Below are positions 7,675 to 16,049 of a stretch of DNA of 64,000 bases, piece by piece. The notes under the pieces are model-generated. The model did not search any database. It was not told the DNA's origin and worked only from the letters and a program-made list of their open reading frames with translations. Every line of letters begins with the position of its first letter. Position 1 is the first letter of the stretch. The position numbers were made by a program, and so were the translations under genes. Origin of the DNA: Paracoccaceae bacterium (GTDB lineage: Bacteria; Pseudomonadota; Alphaproteobacteria; Rhodobacterales; Rhodobacteraceae). The stretch spans positions 1-64,000 of the forward strand of contig JANQRE010000001.1 of the NCBI GenBank assembly GCA_028284705.1, read 5' to 3'.

Positions 7675-8766
7675 TCAAGCCGCGGGAGGGGTGGAAGTGT
7701 CGGAGTCTGACGTGGCAGGATCCTCCGCGTCGGGCGCAGGCACCCAGCCCCATTCCCGCAGAGCCGCTTCCCAGATTTGGCCAAGGATCGGCTCTCCGCT
7801 CTTGCACCGCTCGACGATATACGCCGCCAGGAATTTTCCCAATGTGGCCCCACGATCATTGTCCACCTTGTAGTGAAGCCCCGCGACGATACGATTTTCC
7901 GCGATCCGCTTCGCAATGAAGTCAAATTGCTCGGTCACTGCGTCCAGATAGTTGGACTCACCTTTGTCTAGGGCAGCTTCCAAAAGAGATCCAAGCACCT
8001 TGGCCAGAGCATGAGCCTCCGTGGCATGTCCACTGGGGCAGCTCCCGTGGCCGGGGACCGGCAACATGGCCTGTACGCGCGGATTTCGCAGCGACGGGCG
8101 CATCACGTTGAGACGATGTTTCATCTGCTGATGGCACAGGAAAACGACATCAAGCACCAACTCGGCAAGCCGAATTGTCACGGGATGGCGTTCATCATTG
8201 ATATCAATAACAGTGGCAAAAAACGGCAAGATATCAGTGATTTGGATATCGATTTCAGCCTCGCGCTCCCTGCGTTGTGCTGCCATTGACAGAAGCTCTT
8301 TTAAATCCTCTTTCAGCCTGTCTTCGGCGGGGCGTTGAAGAGAACAGGGTTTGCCACCGGCGTTAATGATGGCACAAAAAGGGGCACTTTCGCCTTTCTC
8401 GTCCGCGGCTGTGTCAGAAAAGCGGATGTCGCTCATCAACTCGCCGATGCAGATACTGTGGCGCACAGTGGTTGACCACTGGAAGATGTCGACCGGTGCG
8501 CCTTGCTCTTGAGAAATGGAGCGAGGTGGCAATTCCAAGTCTGAGCCGATCACTGCCTCTCGACTGGAAACCAGGGCCTCGGAAAGCCGAGGGGAATGCA
8601 GAACGTTGGCATATACTTCAGCAAAGTCGCTATCTGACTTTGTCGATTTCGTGCTCTTGGTGCTCTTTGTCGACTTCGTGCTTTTCGTTGATTTTGTGCT
8701 CAGAACCATTTGCAAATCCCCCACAGGTTTCCAAGCACCGTAGAAATCTGGTTGAGCCTTCGTCAA
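7675..8766 (-). CDS. PAP2 / vanadium-haloperoxidase-like phosphatase-fold protein
   Basis: The 363-residue frame carries all three signatures of the PAP2/vanadium haloperoxidase active site: K216-x6-R223-P224, P244-S-G-H247 and R292-x5-H298-x3-D302. These bind phosphate or vanadate. No signal peptide or membrane helices are seen, unlike membrane PAP2 lipid phosphatases, so the soluble haloperoxidase-like branch is closer. The start is uncertain: TTG at 8766, or ATG at 8709 preceded by GGGGGA, which would begin MVLSTKSTK. Seven Ser-Thr-Lys repeats follow (residues 23-43). The gene is first in an operon with the S8 protease and diverges from a regulator gene. Confidence 0.8.
   Translation of the reverse strand: MTKAQPDFYGAWKPVGDLQMVLSTKSTKSTKSTKSTKSTKSTKSDSDFAEVYANVLHSPRLSEALVSSREAVIGSDLELPPRSISQEQGAPVDIFQWSTTVRHSICIGELMSDIRFSDTAADEKGESAPFCAIINAGGKPCSLQRPAEDRLKEDLKELLSMAAQRREREAEIDIQITDILPFFATVIDINDERHPVTIRLAELVLDVVFLCHQQMKHRLNVMRPSLRNPRVQAMLPVPGHGSCPSGHATEAHALAKVLGSLLEAALDKGESNYLDAVTEQFDFIAKRIAENRIVAGLHYKVDNDRGATLGKFLAAYIVERCKSGEPILGQIWEAALREWGWVPAPDAEDPATSDSDTSTPPAA
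8638..8700 (-). repeat. seven 9-bp tandem repeats encoding Ser-Thr-Lys
   Basis: 63 bases made of seven imperfect nonamers (AGCACNAAR-like), coding STK seven times near the N-terminus of the PAP2 protein. Third-position variation shows the units are not a fresh expansion. The result is a short, strongly basic, hydroxyl-rich tail. Confidence 0.8.
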
Positions 8767-8922
8767 CTGAGGCGGCGACCCTCCTTGCCGAATTCACATT
8801 TAATTCACGCATCGATAAGATTCGCCATATTTTGGGAATTGGTGAATATGTCGTAAGATCCTGCGGCGAAGCCATGCTCTGGACTTGGACTAGCGGGTGT
8901 GGGGGGAACAGGTGATGTTATT

Positions 8923-10560
8923 ATGCTGATTTTTCAGTTATATGGTCCATTTTCGATGACGGATGAAGCCGGAATTGACCGGCGGCCGAAACTGATGAAA
9001 GCGCGGGCAATTCTGGCGGTGCTGGCTGCCACCAAAGGACATCGGCATTCCCGAAGCTGGTTTATTGCCATGTTGTGGCCTGACCGCCAGCATCTACAAG
9101 CCCTGTCCAGTATGCGTTCTGCGCTCAGCGATATTCGCCGCCATCTGGGGCCTTATGCGGACGCGCTGATCACTGATAATACAGAAGTCGCGCTCGATCC
9201 GGCTTGTTTCAAGGTCGAGGAAAACGGGTCATCGAACGGACATCTGGGTGAATTTCTTGAGGGTTTTGACGTCGGTCATGCCGATGGGTTCGAAGATTGG
9301 CTTGTGACGCAGCGCATGGCAGAGGTGGATGAGCCGCCAAAGGCCGCACCACGAGCAGACTTTGGTCTTCCGGCGCAGCCATATCCCGCGAAAAGCACGG
9401 CCCGCATCTTTCTCGCGTCGCGTTCACACCCGGGAGACCACTTCACTGCGATGCAATGCGATGCACTTGTCGATTGTCTGGCGAAATCGATTGAAGAGAT
9501 CGGGTTGGCAGACATTATTGACGGGAGAGGCTGCGGGGATGGGCTCGATGACTTCCGCGCCCAGGCAGCCCGGGATAACTGCGGTTTAATGTTGGTCGCA
9601 GAAGCTGCTGAAGCGTCTGGCCAGGCGATCGCGCGTCTCAAAATTGTCGAAACAGACCGTGGCGTTCTTGTCTGGAGCAAGAGCCTCACAGGGCGACCTA
9701 TGATAGACCTTGAGGACCCACTGACCATTTCGGTTGTTGCCGGGGTTGTTGACCATCTGTCGGAGCGCTTTTTGCGGGGCTATCGCGGCCTGGAAGAAAG
9801 CAATATGCCACCGCAAGCCCTGGCTTTGTCTGGGATCAACCGGCTTTTTCGGCTCGGATTGCAGAACTATCAAACGGCAGACGTGTTGCTCAAACAAGCG
9901 CATGCACTGGACCACCGGGGGAGATACTTGGCATGGCGGGCGTTTCTGCGGACATTCATGCTGTGTGAGCAGCAGCTCGAAAACCCCGAAGCAGTCGTGG
10001 AAGAGGCAACTGCTCTGGCGCGTCGCGCCCTGGAAGCGGAGCCCTACAATTCCATGGTTCTTGCGCTGTGCGCACATGTGGAGACCATGCTTCACAGTGC
10101 GTATGAATGTGCGTATGATATGTCTTCGCGTGCTCTGGAGCTGAATGCCTGCAACCCGCTGGCCTGGGCCAGCTTGGGTGCTGCCGCGTCATTTCTGGGA
10201 GAAACACAAAAGGGCCACGGCATTGCAAAAGTCGGTGCCCGGATTGGAAAACAATCCTGCTTTTCATTCCAAGCCGAAAGTTGGGCGAGTGCCACGGGAC
10301 TGTTGGCCGGTGATATTGGCGGGGCACTTAAACATGCCGAACGAAGTCACATGATTGCGCCGAGTTTTGCCCCACCGATGCGTTATCTGAGCGCTCTGTA
10401 TTGCATCGATGGTCAATTTGGTCAGGCTGCAATCGTCGCCGAAAAACTGCGATCACAGGAGCCTGACTTTACGATGAATAGCTTGAAGCAAGACGGTTAT
10501 CCCGCTGACAGCCTTCGCCGGTCTGGCCTGCTGAAACATATCCCTGCTCGCGAAATTTGA
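8923..10560 (+). CDS. SARP/BTAD-like transcriptional regulator with helical repeat C-terminus
   Basis: The N-terminal ~95 residues (LIFQLYGPFSM...ARAILAVLAATKGHRHSR...LWPDRQHLQALSSMRSALSDIRR) match the winged-helix part of SARP/BTAD regulators. The middle (about 165-290, ARIFLASRSHPGDHFTAMQC...) resembles the domain found beside adenylate-cyclase-like and TolB-like regulators, and the last 250 residues are alpha-helical, TPR-like. ATG at 8923 is preferred; an in-frame GTG at 8899 is possible. It is divergent from the PAP2-S8 operon across about 150 bases and 81 bases ahead of the peroxidase gene, so it probably controls both. No receiver domain or signal peptide is present. Confidence 0.7.
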   Translation: MLIFQLYGPFSMTDEAGIDRRPKLMKARAILAVLAATKGHRHSRSWFIAMLWPDRQHLQALSSMRSALSDIRRHLGPYADALITDNTEVALDPACFKVEENGSSNGHLGEFLEGFDVGHADGFEDWLVTQRMAEVDEPPKAAPRADFGLPAQPYPAKSTARIFLASRSHPGDHFTAMQCDALVDCLAKSIEEIGLADIIDGRGCGDGLDDFRAQAARDNCGLMLVAEAAEASGQAIARLKIVETDRGVLVWSKSLTGRPMIDLEDPLTISVVAGVVDHLSERFLRGYRGLEESNMPPQALALSGINRLFRLGLQNYQTADVLLKQAHALDHRGRYLAWRAFLRTFMLCEQQLENPEAVVEEATALARRALEAEPYNSMVLALCAHVETMLHSAYECAYDMSSRALELNACNPLAWASLGAAASFLGETQKGHGIAKVGARIGKQSCFSFQAESWASATGLLAGDIGGALKHAERSHMIAPSFAPPMRYLSALYCIDGQFGQAAIVAEKLRSQEPDFTMNSLKQDGYPADSLRRSGLLKHIPAREI

Positions 10561-10641
10561 CCACAGAATTGACGGTCCCTCCCTGATTGGATCACGCCCC
10601 GGCGTTACTGATGTCTTCGACTCGAACAGGACGGGGACAAG

Positions 10642-12171
10642 ATGATCAATACCGCCAAGAGCTCGTCCCATTTTTCAGGGACGAGAAAGGACCGCTGGTC
10701 TCTGCTATCGCGATTGGGCGCCTTTGGAGCAGCTGACATAAAGGGAAAGACATCGCCGGTTATCGAACTTCTGCCGCTGTGTCCCAACCCTTCGGAGGAG
10801 ATCCGCTCTTCATTCAAGACTGGTCATCTGCTTCCCGCAACCCCGAGGGCCCAGCTCACGGCCCTTTATTTCACGCTGCATGATCTGGCTGACCTTGCTC
10901 GGATGTCTGAAGTCAGAGCAGTTCTGGCCGACTTACCGTTTCCAACGAAACCGGGCCACGTTTGGGTGAACCTGAAATCCCGGCCTCTCTCGCTTGCTTC
11001 AGCCTTTCCGTCCTGGGACCTCAAGGGAGGGTTTGGGAGAGCCCTTCAGCTGGCAACGATCTGGCCCCGGGATCGAGCTCGGATGTGGCTTGGCACTGAG
11101 CCTGACCGAGATCACGGCGGGCAAGATCTTCTAAGACTCTATCGGATTATTGCCGGGCACGGGGCCGTTTTGACCGAGGCGGAAATCTACCAATTGCCGC
11201 CACATCTTCGGAGGCGCTTCCTTTCGGAGGGAGATCTTCTGACCGAAGCTGCCGTCATTCCCGACAACCGCAACGAGCAATCTCTTTTCTTGTCGCAGTT
11301 TCATGCGAGACTCGTCGCTTACCACAACCATATGGTGGATAGGCTCGAAGGCATTAAGCTCCGTCAGGAGAACCGCCACGCGGTTTACGACGCCGCACGA
11401 CGTCAGGTGAACCACACGTTTCAATCGGCGCTAATTCATGACGTGCTCCCGGATATTTGTGACCAAAACATTCTGGAATGGTCTCTCCGACACGCGGCCC
11501 CTGTCTATCGACGCGGCTTGAAAAACTGGGCGACTGGTACAGCGGTACCCGTGGAGACCATAGTCTTGTTGACCGCGCTTTTGGGCAGCAGTGCGCCGTT
11601 GGATCCCGAGATTGCGTCGCGATCAGGCGAAGAATGGTCTTCAGGGATCGAGGGAAAACGAAAGCCAGGCCGCGCTATTCCGACTTTGCCGCGGTCGCTC
11701 TTCCAAAGTATCACGGTGCCAACGCGGCTGCACCCCGATAATCTGATCGATTGGTCACGTTTCTTGAACCCGCCAGAAATCTGCCCGGCCCAAAGAAATC
11801 GGCAAGGAAGCGAAATCGATCCCGTCGTTCATGACAGAGAACCACTCAGGTCGGAGCTCCAAATATGGATGCAACCCGATGTAGTATTCCGTTTCCTGAG
11901 TCATGAATTTGGAATCAAGCTGGATCAAGTAGACATGTCCGCAATACGAAATGTTGACGGATCCCATATGGGGGTATTTCCGCTCGATCTATATTTGCTT
12001 TCGGAAGCAGTTCAGATTGGCGAGAGACTGCGTTTGGGCCCCCTCGCCTCCCTGATACTATCGGAGACGATTATTGGTCTTGCGGATGTGGAACTGTTGG
12101 AGCTCCCCGAAACAAACCGAGCGCGTTTAAGCGACATATTGCTGTCGCCTGACCAATTCCCGACACGTTGA
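10642..12171 (+). CDS. animal-type haem peroxidase homologue, probably catalytically altered
   Basis: 509 residues. The strongest signature is PDNRNEQSLFLSQFHARLVA then YHNHMVD (206-231), the hallmark of the animal haem peroxidase fold (DxRNdE...LHxxFxRxHN). WVNLKSRPLSLASAF (about 107-122) matches the N-RsPxLDLDSvYG calcium loop in a degenerate form, and FTLHDLAD (77-84) may hold the distal His80. AVPVETIVLLTALLGS aligns with the usual PVEFSvAAyRFGHS but lacks the proximal His, so peroxidase chemistry is doubtful. No signal peptide. ATG at 10642 follows GGGGACAAG. It lies downstream of the SARP-like regulator and converges with the trypsin-like gene. Confidence 0.65.
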   Translation: MINTAKSSSHFSGTRKDRWSLLSRLGAFGAADIKGKTSPVIELLPLCPNPSEEIRSSFKTGHLLPATPRAQLTALYFTLHDLADLARMSEVRAVLADLPFPTKPGHVWVNLKSRPLSLASAFPSWDLKGGFGRALQLATIWPRDRARMWLGTEPDRDHGGQDLLRLYRIIAGHGAVLTEAEIYQLPPHLRRRFLSEGDLLTEAAVIPDNRNEQSLFLSQFHARLVAYHNHMVDRLEGIKLRQENRHAVYDAARRQVNHTFQSALIHDVLPDICDQNILEWSLRHAAPVYRRGLKNWATGTAVPVETIVLLTALLGSSAPLDPEIASRSGEEWSSGIEGKRKPGRAIPTLPRSLFQSITVPTRLHPDNLIDWSRFLNPPEICPAQRNRQGSEIDPVVHDREPLRSELQIWMQPDVVFRFLSHEFGIKLDQVDMSAIRNVDGSHMGVFPLDLYLLSEAVQIGERLRLGPLASLILSETIIGLADVELLELPETNRARLSDILLSPDQFPTR

Positions 12172-12238
12172 TCCCGCCAAGCCATGTCTTTGAGAGACTG
12201 CGCCACGGTTGCGCGGTCGAGCCTCAAAGCCGAGTGTC

Positions 12239-13423
12239 TCACGGGTTGATGGATTTTGGGTTGCAGGTCAGTCCTTCACTCTCGTCAGAGATCATATAGG
12301 CCTCCAAAATTTCCTTAACGCTGGGTGTAACAGGCGCGCAAACGTTTCGGGATTTACAATGGATAGACTCAGATCCACTTCGAGAATTGACACAGAATAC
12401 GCTCTGCAGATCGTCCAAAATGATCGCCGAGCCTGAGGTTCCGCCCTTGACCGCGCCCGAATGGCAGATCAAGTAATCTGGTCCGTTCGGTGTCCCTTTC
12501 TCCAATATTCCAGCTTTACTGACCCATTGCCAATGGTCTTCGGCATCCGGCCAAACCGGTTTCTTTTGATCATCTATGAATCCTTTTTTGCCAAAGTTCG
12601 GTATCTGGCCAATCATCCAAGCGAAATCTGGTAACGCTCCACCAGTCGGGCTCAGGACCAATCGCCCATCAAGCGCGTCATCGCAGTCGGACACCCGAAC
12701 TATGCCAATATCATGACGGCCTAGCCCTCCATCATCAATCCATGCGTCAAGAACGCAGGCCTGTCTTTGCGCACAGCTGGTTCCCTCACTTGTGTCCTTG
12801 TCCCGATCGACCGAGACGGATAGATTCTCGTACCAAGGGCCATTTGGCAGTGTTTTGAGGCAGTGCGCGCTGGTCAAAATGAACTCGGCTCCCGCGACAG
12901 GACCGCTTTCCGGCCGGATCACACTTGCCGAACAGCTCCGAGCGTTATTTGTCCCCATGTCCGGGCCGTAACGAATATCTGCGCCAGCATTAAATTCGAA
13001 ATCCGGAACTTCATACTTGGGCTTTGTACATTCATAGGAACAGGGAACATTTCGTTGCTCAACGCAACTCGACCGCCCGAACCCGAGCTGGCAAGGTAGG
13101 ACCTCATCTGGATAGATAGGAATACCGGAAAGAGCCTCATATTTGCCGCGCGCCAAGGCGGAACCGTCACAGCAGACTTGCCCCAGGGCCGCCCCGGGAA
13201 GCGGTACCGAAACCAGAGTCAAAACGGCCAACCAGCGGAAAGGTGTTATCTGCGCTCTGCCTCCACAAGTTGACCTTCGCCCAATGAGCGCGTCGCGTTG
13301 TCCACAATGGGAGACGTGTGGTTGGTTGACCGCGTCTTCCAACCGCAGGCCGTAGTTACCGGTCCTTCTCGCTGTTACTATCATGCTGGGCGTCTCCCTT
13401 GTCGGTTGAATAGGCTCCCCCAC
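12239..13423 (-). CDS. secreted trypsin-like (S1) serine protease
   Basis: Triad visible: His187 in ILTSAHCLK, Asp238 in RHDIGIVRV, Ser330 in GGTSGSAII. A hydrophobic segment FRWLAVLTLVSVPLPGAALG (63-81) is a probable signal peptide but lies deep inside the frame, so the true start is probably later than the ATG at 13423; a TTG/CTG-type start near residue 45-60 would fit. The mature part has about 18 Cys, mostly in pairs, which suggests disulfides and a periplasmic or extracellular site. A Cys-rich region of about 75 residues precedes the protease core. It is downstream of a small secreted protein on the same strand (gap 151 bases). Confidence 0.75.
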   Translation of the reverse strand: MGEPIQPTRETPSMIVTARRTGNYGLRLEDAVNQPHVSHCGQRDALIGRRSTCGGRAQITPFRWLAVLTLVSVPLPGAALGQVCCDGSALARGKYEALSGIPIYPDEVLPCQLGFGRSSCVEQRNVPCSYECTKPKYEVPDFEFNAGADIRYGPDMGTNNARSCSASVIRPESGPVAGAEFILTSAHCLKTLPNGPWYENLSVSVDRDKDTSEGTSCAQRQACVLDAWIDDGGLGRHDIGIVRVSDCDDALDGRLVLSPTGGALPDFAWMIGQIPNFGKKGFIDDQKKPVWPDAEDHWQWVSKAGILEKGTPNGPDYLICHSGAVKGGTSGSAIILDDLQSVFCVNSRSGSESIHCKSRNVCAPVTPSVKEILEAYMISDESEGLTCNPKSINP

Positions 13424-13574
13424 ATTGCCTCTGGTTTCAATTTCTCGCCGTTGGTTTTGTATTCAAGGACGCGCGGGAATTCACTGAAAAGACCAGATAC
13501 ACAAAGATTGCGATGACTCGGCATTGGTCTACACCCCCATTCCGGGCTTCAAAAAGATCTTAGGCAACGCCGGC

Positions 13575-14039
13575 CTAGTTGTCTTTGAATTGTCCTCCTG
13601 AGACGGGCATTTTCGGCCAGACAGCCGGATTTTGGCCGCAGACATTCGGCTCTGACGACGAGAAGTCTTTATGGGCGCAGCGCGTCCAACCTGCGCTCAA
13701 GGTCACGTCCCCGCCCATCGTAGCAACCTGCGTGACATGCGCATGATTTGCCTTCAGAGGTAGGCAGGTAAGCCCTCCTGATGGTCCAAGTGGCGCATAG
13801 CGTTTGCTGGTCGTTTTTTCTCCCTTCGTGTCGATATGTGTTATGCTGAAGTGAACCATTGTCAGCTGTGTAGGGGATGCGCTGGCATTGACACAAAAGT
13901 AACGGGTGTAGTGCTTCGCGGCAGTTGTATGTATCGTTCGCCAACCATCTGCCGGTATCAACGCGATCTGATTGGACGATGCGTTTGCGGCCCATGCTGT
14001 AAGGCAATGCACGGCAATAATGGTGATTAGTCTGTTCAT
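13575..14039 (-). CDS. small secreted protein of unknown function
   Basis: 154 residues. The start is well fixed: AAAGGAG lies six bases ahead of the ATG at 14039. MNRLITIIAVHCLTAWAANA is a signal peptide with a likely cut after ANA. The mature protein of about 135 residues has four Cys and no domain I recognise; its predicted beta-rich pattern could be an immunoglobulin-like or inhibitor-type fold. Being directly upstream of a secreted trypsin-like protease on the same strand, it might be an inhibitor, substrate or chaperone of that enzyme, but this is inference from position only. Confidence 0.65.
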   Translation of the reverse strand: MNRLITIIAVHCLTAWAANASSNQIALIPADGWRTIHTTAAKHYTRYFCVNASASPTQLTMVHFSITHIDTKGEKTTSKRYAPLGPSGGLTCLPLKANHAHVTQVATMGGDVTLSAGWTRCAHKDFSSSEPNVCGQNPAVWPKMPVSGGQFKDN

Positions 14040-14257
14040 CTCAAAACTCCTTTCGCAAAATAGGTGCTTTCATAATGCAATGAAACGTCGGTGAAATCTC
14101 CCCACTCAAGTCTCAATTGACGAATTATTAATGGCTGCTTCACAGCCCGTTCCCGTTGCTTTGACGCCATGCATGCAGGTTTGCGGACGGGTGCCAACGT
14201 CGTGTGCCCGCAGGCTGTCAGATCTGGGACAGTGAACCAACATGAAGGAAGGAAATT
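14040..14257. other. intergenic region between divergent secreted-protein genes
   Basis: About 220 bases between the secreted protein (minus) and a short lipoprotein gene (plus). It must hold both promoters, but I cannot point to clear -35/-10 pairs. Confidence 0.3.
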
Positions 14258-14392
14258 ATGAAACACGTGACGAAAATCGGAGCGACGGCGCTGTCTTGTC
14301 TTGCACTCGCCGCATGTAGTTCCGGCACCGCAAAGCGGACGGTAACCATTTCGGAGGCTGAAGAGGCCAAACGGACCTTTGCTGCTGTCTGA
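14258..14392 (+). CDS. short lipoprotein, possibly cut short
   Basis: 44 residues. ATG at 14258 follows AAGGAAGGAAATT. The product starts MKHVTKIGATALSCLALAAC, a signal peptide with a lipobox (LALAA-C20), followed by SSGTAKRTVTISEAEEAKRT and a TGA at 14390. Only 24 residues would remain after lipidation. The frame ends 34 bases before the IS element, so it could be an entericidin-size lipoprotein or the 5' end of a longer gene damaged when the IS arrived. Confidence 0.55.
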   Translation: MKHVTKIGATALSCLALAACSSGTAKRTVTISEAEEAKRTFAAV

Positions 14393-14471
14393 CTTCAGCA
14401 CTAATGGGTCCAAATAGGGTCATTTGCTAAGAGAGTGTTTGTTGCTCATCGTAACCACCGAGGAGTGGACG

Positions 14472-14954
14472 ATGAGAAAGACAACGAAGAGCCCTGGCGA
14501 GAAGATCGTCAAAGACATCAAGCGCGCGACGCGTAAGCATTATTCATCCGAAGAGAAGATCAGGATCGTCCTTGATGGCTTGCGCGGCGAGGATAGCATT
14601 GCTGAACTGTGCCGCCGTGAAGGCATATCACAAGGCATCTATTACAAGTGGTCGAAGGACTTCATGGAGGCCGGGAAGAAGCGGCTTGCCGGGGACACAG
14701 CACGGGCTGCCAACACAGATGAGGTCAAAGCGCTGCTTCGGGAGGCAAAGAATCTCAAAGAGCTGGTTGCGGAGCAGACGCTCGAACTACGCCTCCTCAA
14801 AAAAGCATGCTCGAGGATGGGGGCGACCACGAATGAGGTATGCTGCATCAGAAAAGCTGGAGATCATTCGGCTGGTCGAAGAAAGCCATCTGTCGGCCCG
14901 TCGGACCTTGGCCCAGCTCGGCATTCCACGCACGACATTCTACCGGTGGTATGA
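14472..14954 (+). CDS. IS3 transposase orfA (helix-turn-helix subunit)
   Basis: ATG at 14472 follows GAGGAG. The product has a helix-turn-helix (KIRIVLDGLRGEDSIAELCR then GISQGIYYKWSKDF) and a leucine-zipper-like coiled coil (ELVAEQTLELRLLKK). At 14799-14805 there is an A6G run. In the main frame it continues to 14954 as unrelated sequence, whereas in the -1 frame it would read KSMLEDGGDHE and stop at TGA 14834-14836, overlapping the orfB ATG as in related elements. So either ribosomes slip back here, or one A has been lost from the run. Confidence 0.7.
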   Translation: MRKTTKSPGEKIVKDIKRATRKHYSSEEKIRIVLDGLRGEDSIAELCRREGISQGIYYKWSKDFMEAGKKRLAGDTARAANTDEVKALLREAKNLKELVAEQTLELRLLKKACSRMGATTNEVCCIRKAGDHSAGRRKPSVGPSDLGPARHSTHDILPVV

Positions 14955-15813
14955 TCGGTATCTTCAGCGCGGCGAGGCTGGCCTGCAGGATCATTCTCCG
15001 AAGCCCAAACATGTCTGGAACCGTGTGCCTGCCGAAGTGAAGCGCAGGGTTGTCGACCTCGCGCTGAAGGAAACGGAGCTATCGCCACGCGAGCTGGCCG
15101 TGACGTTCACAGATCAGGAACGCTATTTTGTCTCGGATTCCACGGTTTATCGCACGCTCAAAGCGCATGATCTGATCACCAGTCCCGCCTTCATCGTCCT
15201 GAAGGCTGCCGATGAGTTCCAGCACAAAACGACTGGGATCAACCAGCTTTGGCAAACTGACTTCACCTATATCAAAGTGCTTGGGTGGGGCTGGTTCTAT
15301 CTCAGCACGGTTCTCGACGATTACAGTCGCTACATCGTCTCATGGAAGCTTCGCACGACCATGCGGGCAGAAGACGTGACGGACACGCTGGACCTCGCAT
15401 TGCAGGCGTCGGGATGTGACCAAGTCCATGTCGTTCACAAGCCACGTCTGCTCAGCGACAACGGCTCAAGTTATGTATCAGGTAATCTGGCCGAATGGCT
15501 GAAGGACTAAGGCACAAAGCACGCGCGCGGTGCGCCATATCATCCGCAGACCCAGGGCAAGATCGAACGCTGGCATCAGACCCTCAAGAACCGCATCCTG
15601 CTGGAGAACTACTTCCTACCTGGCGATCTCGAAGCCCAGATCGAAGCCTTCGTCGATCACTATAGTCACCAGCGCTATCACGAGAGCCTCAACAACCTCA
15701 CACCTGCCGACGTCTACTTCGGTCAGGATAAAGTCATTCTGAAACAACGAGAAAGGATCAAACAGAAGACGCTAGAAGCGCGTCGCTTGCATCACCGCAA
15801 ACACGCCGCATAA
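14833..15813 (+). pseudogene. IS3 transposase orfB with an internal stop
   Basis: ATG at 14833 opens MRYAASEKLEIIRLVEESHL, the usual orfB start. The integrase core is present: WQTDFTYIK (first Asp), LLSDNGSSY (second Asp) and, beyond a TAA at 15508-15510, GKIERWHQTLKN (Glu). The TAA replaces a residue in the stretch WLKD-*-GTKHARG, where relatives have Lys, so a single nonsense change splits the protein before the catalytic Glu. The frame otherwise continues intact to TAA 15811-15813. Confidence 0.8.
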
Positions 15814-16049
15814 TCAAACCAACCACATGAGCCAAACTCTCTCTTAGTTTAGGCCGCCATTGGTTCCCAAAACCCTGACGACGGACACCACAAACTGAAG
15901 GATGTGGAGCCCTGACATCCGGCACTTTCCGCCCGAAGCCTCCCGAATTAACGCATCGTTAACGCTCTGATCGCGTCGCGTTCACGACGCATCGTCAATC
16001 TCAGTATGCCGGGTCGCATTTCAGGCCCGCGCCAGTCGAGAGGTGCGTT

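Larger units (their letters stand above)
14427..15847. mobile_element. IS3-family insertion sequence, decayed
   Basis: About 1.42 kb bounded by imperfect inverted ends: CTAAGAGAGTGTTTG at the left (14427) and, read inward from 15847, CTAAGAGAGAGTTTG; both continue to GCTCAT. Inside are orfA (helix-turn-helix) and orfB (DDE integrase core) as in IS3 elements. No clear target duplication flanks it (TTTG left, TTTA right). OrfB carries an in-frame stop, so the copy is probably inactive. Confidence 0.8.

Noticed and set aside
8630-8875. Minus-strand second frame through the STK repeats, giving a His/Glu-rich repeat
   Set aside because: Any 9-bp repeat is open in several frames; this one lacks a good ribosome site and homology.
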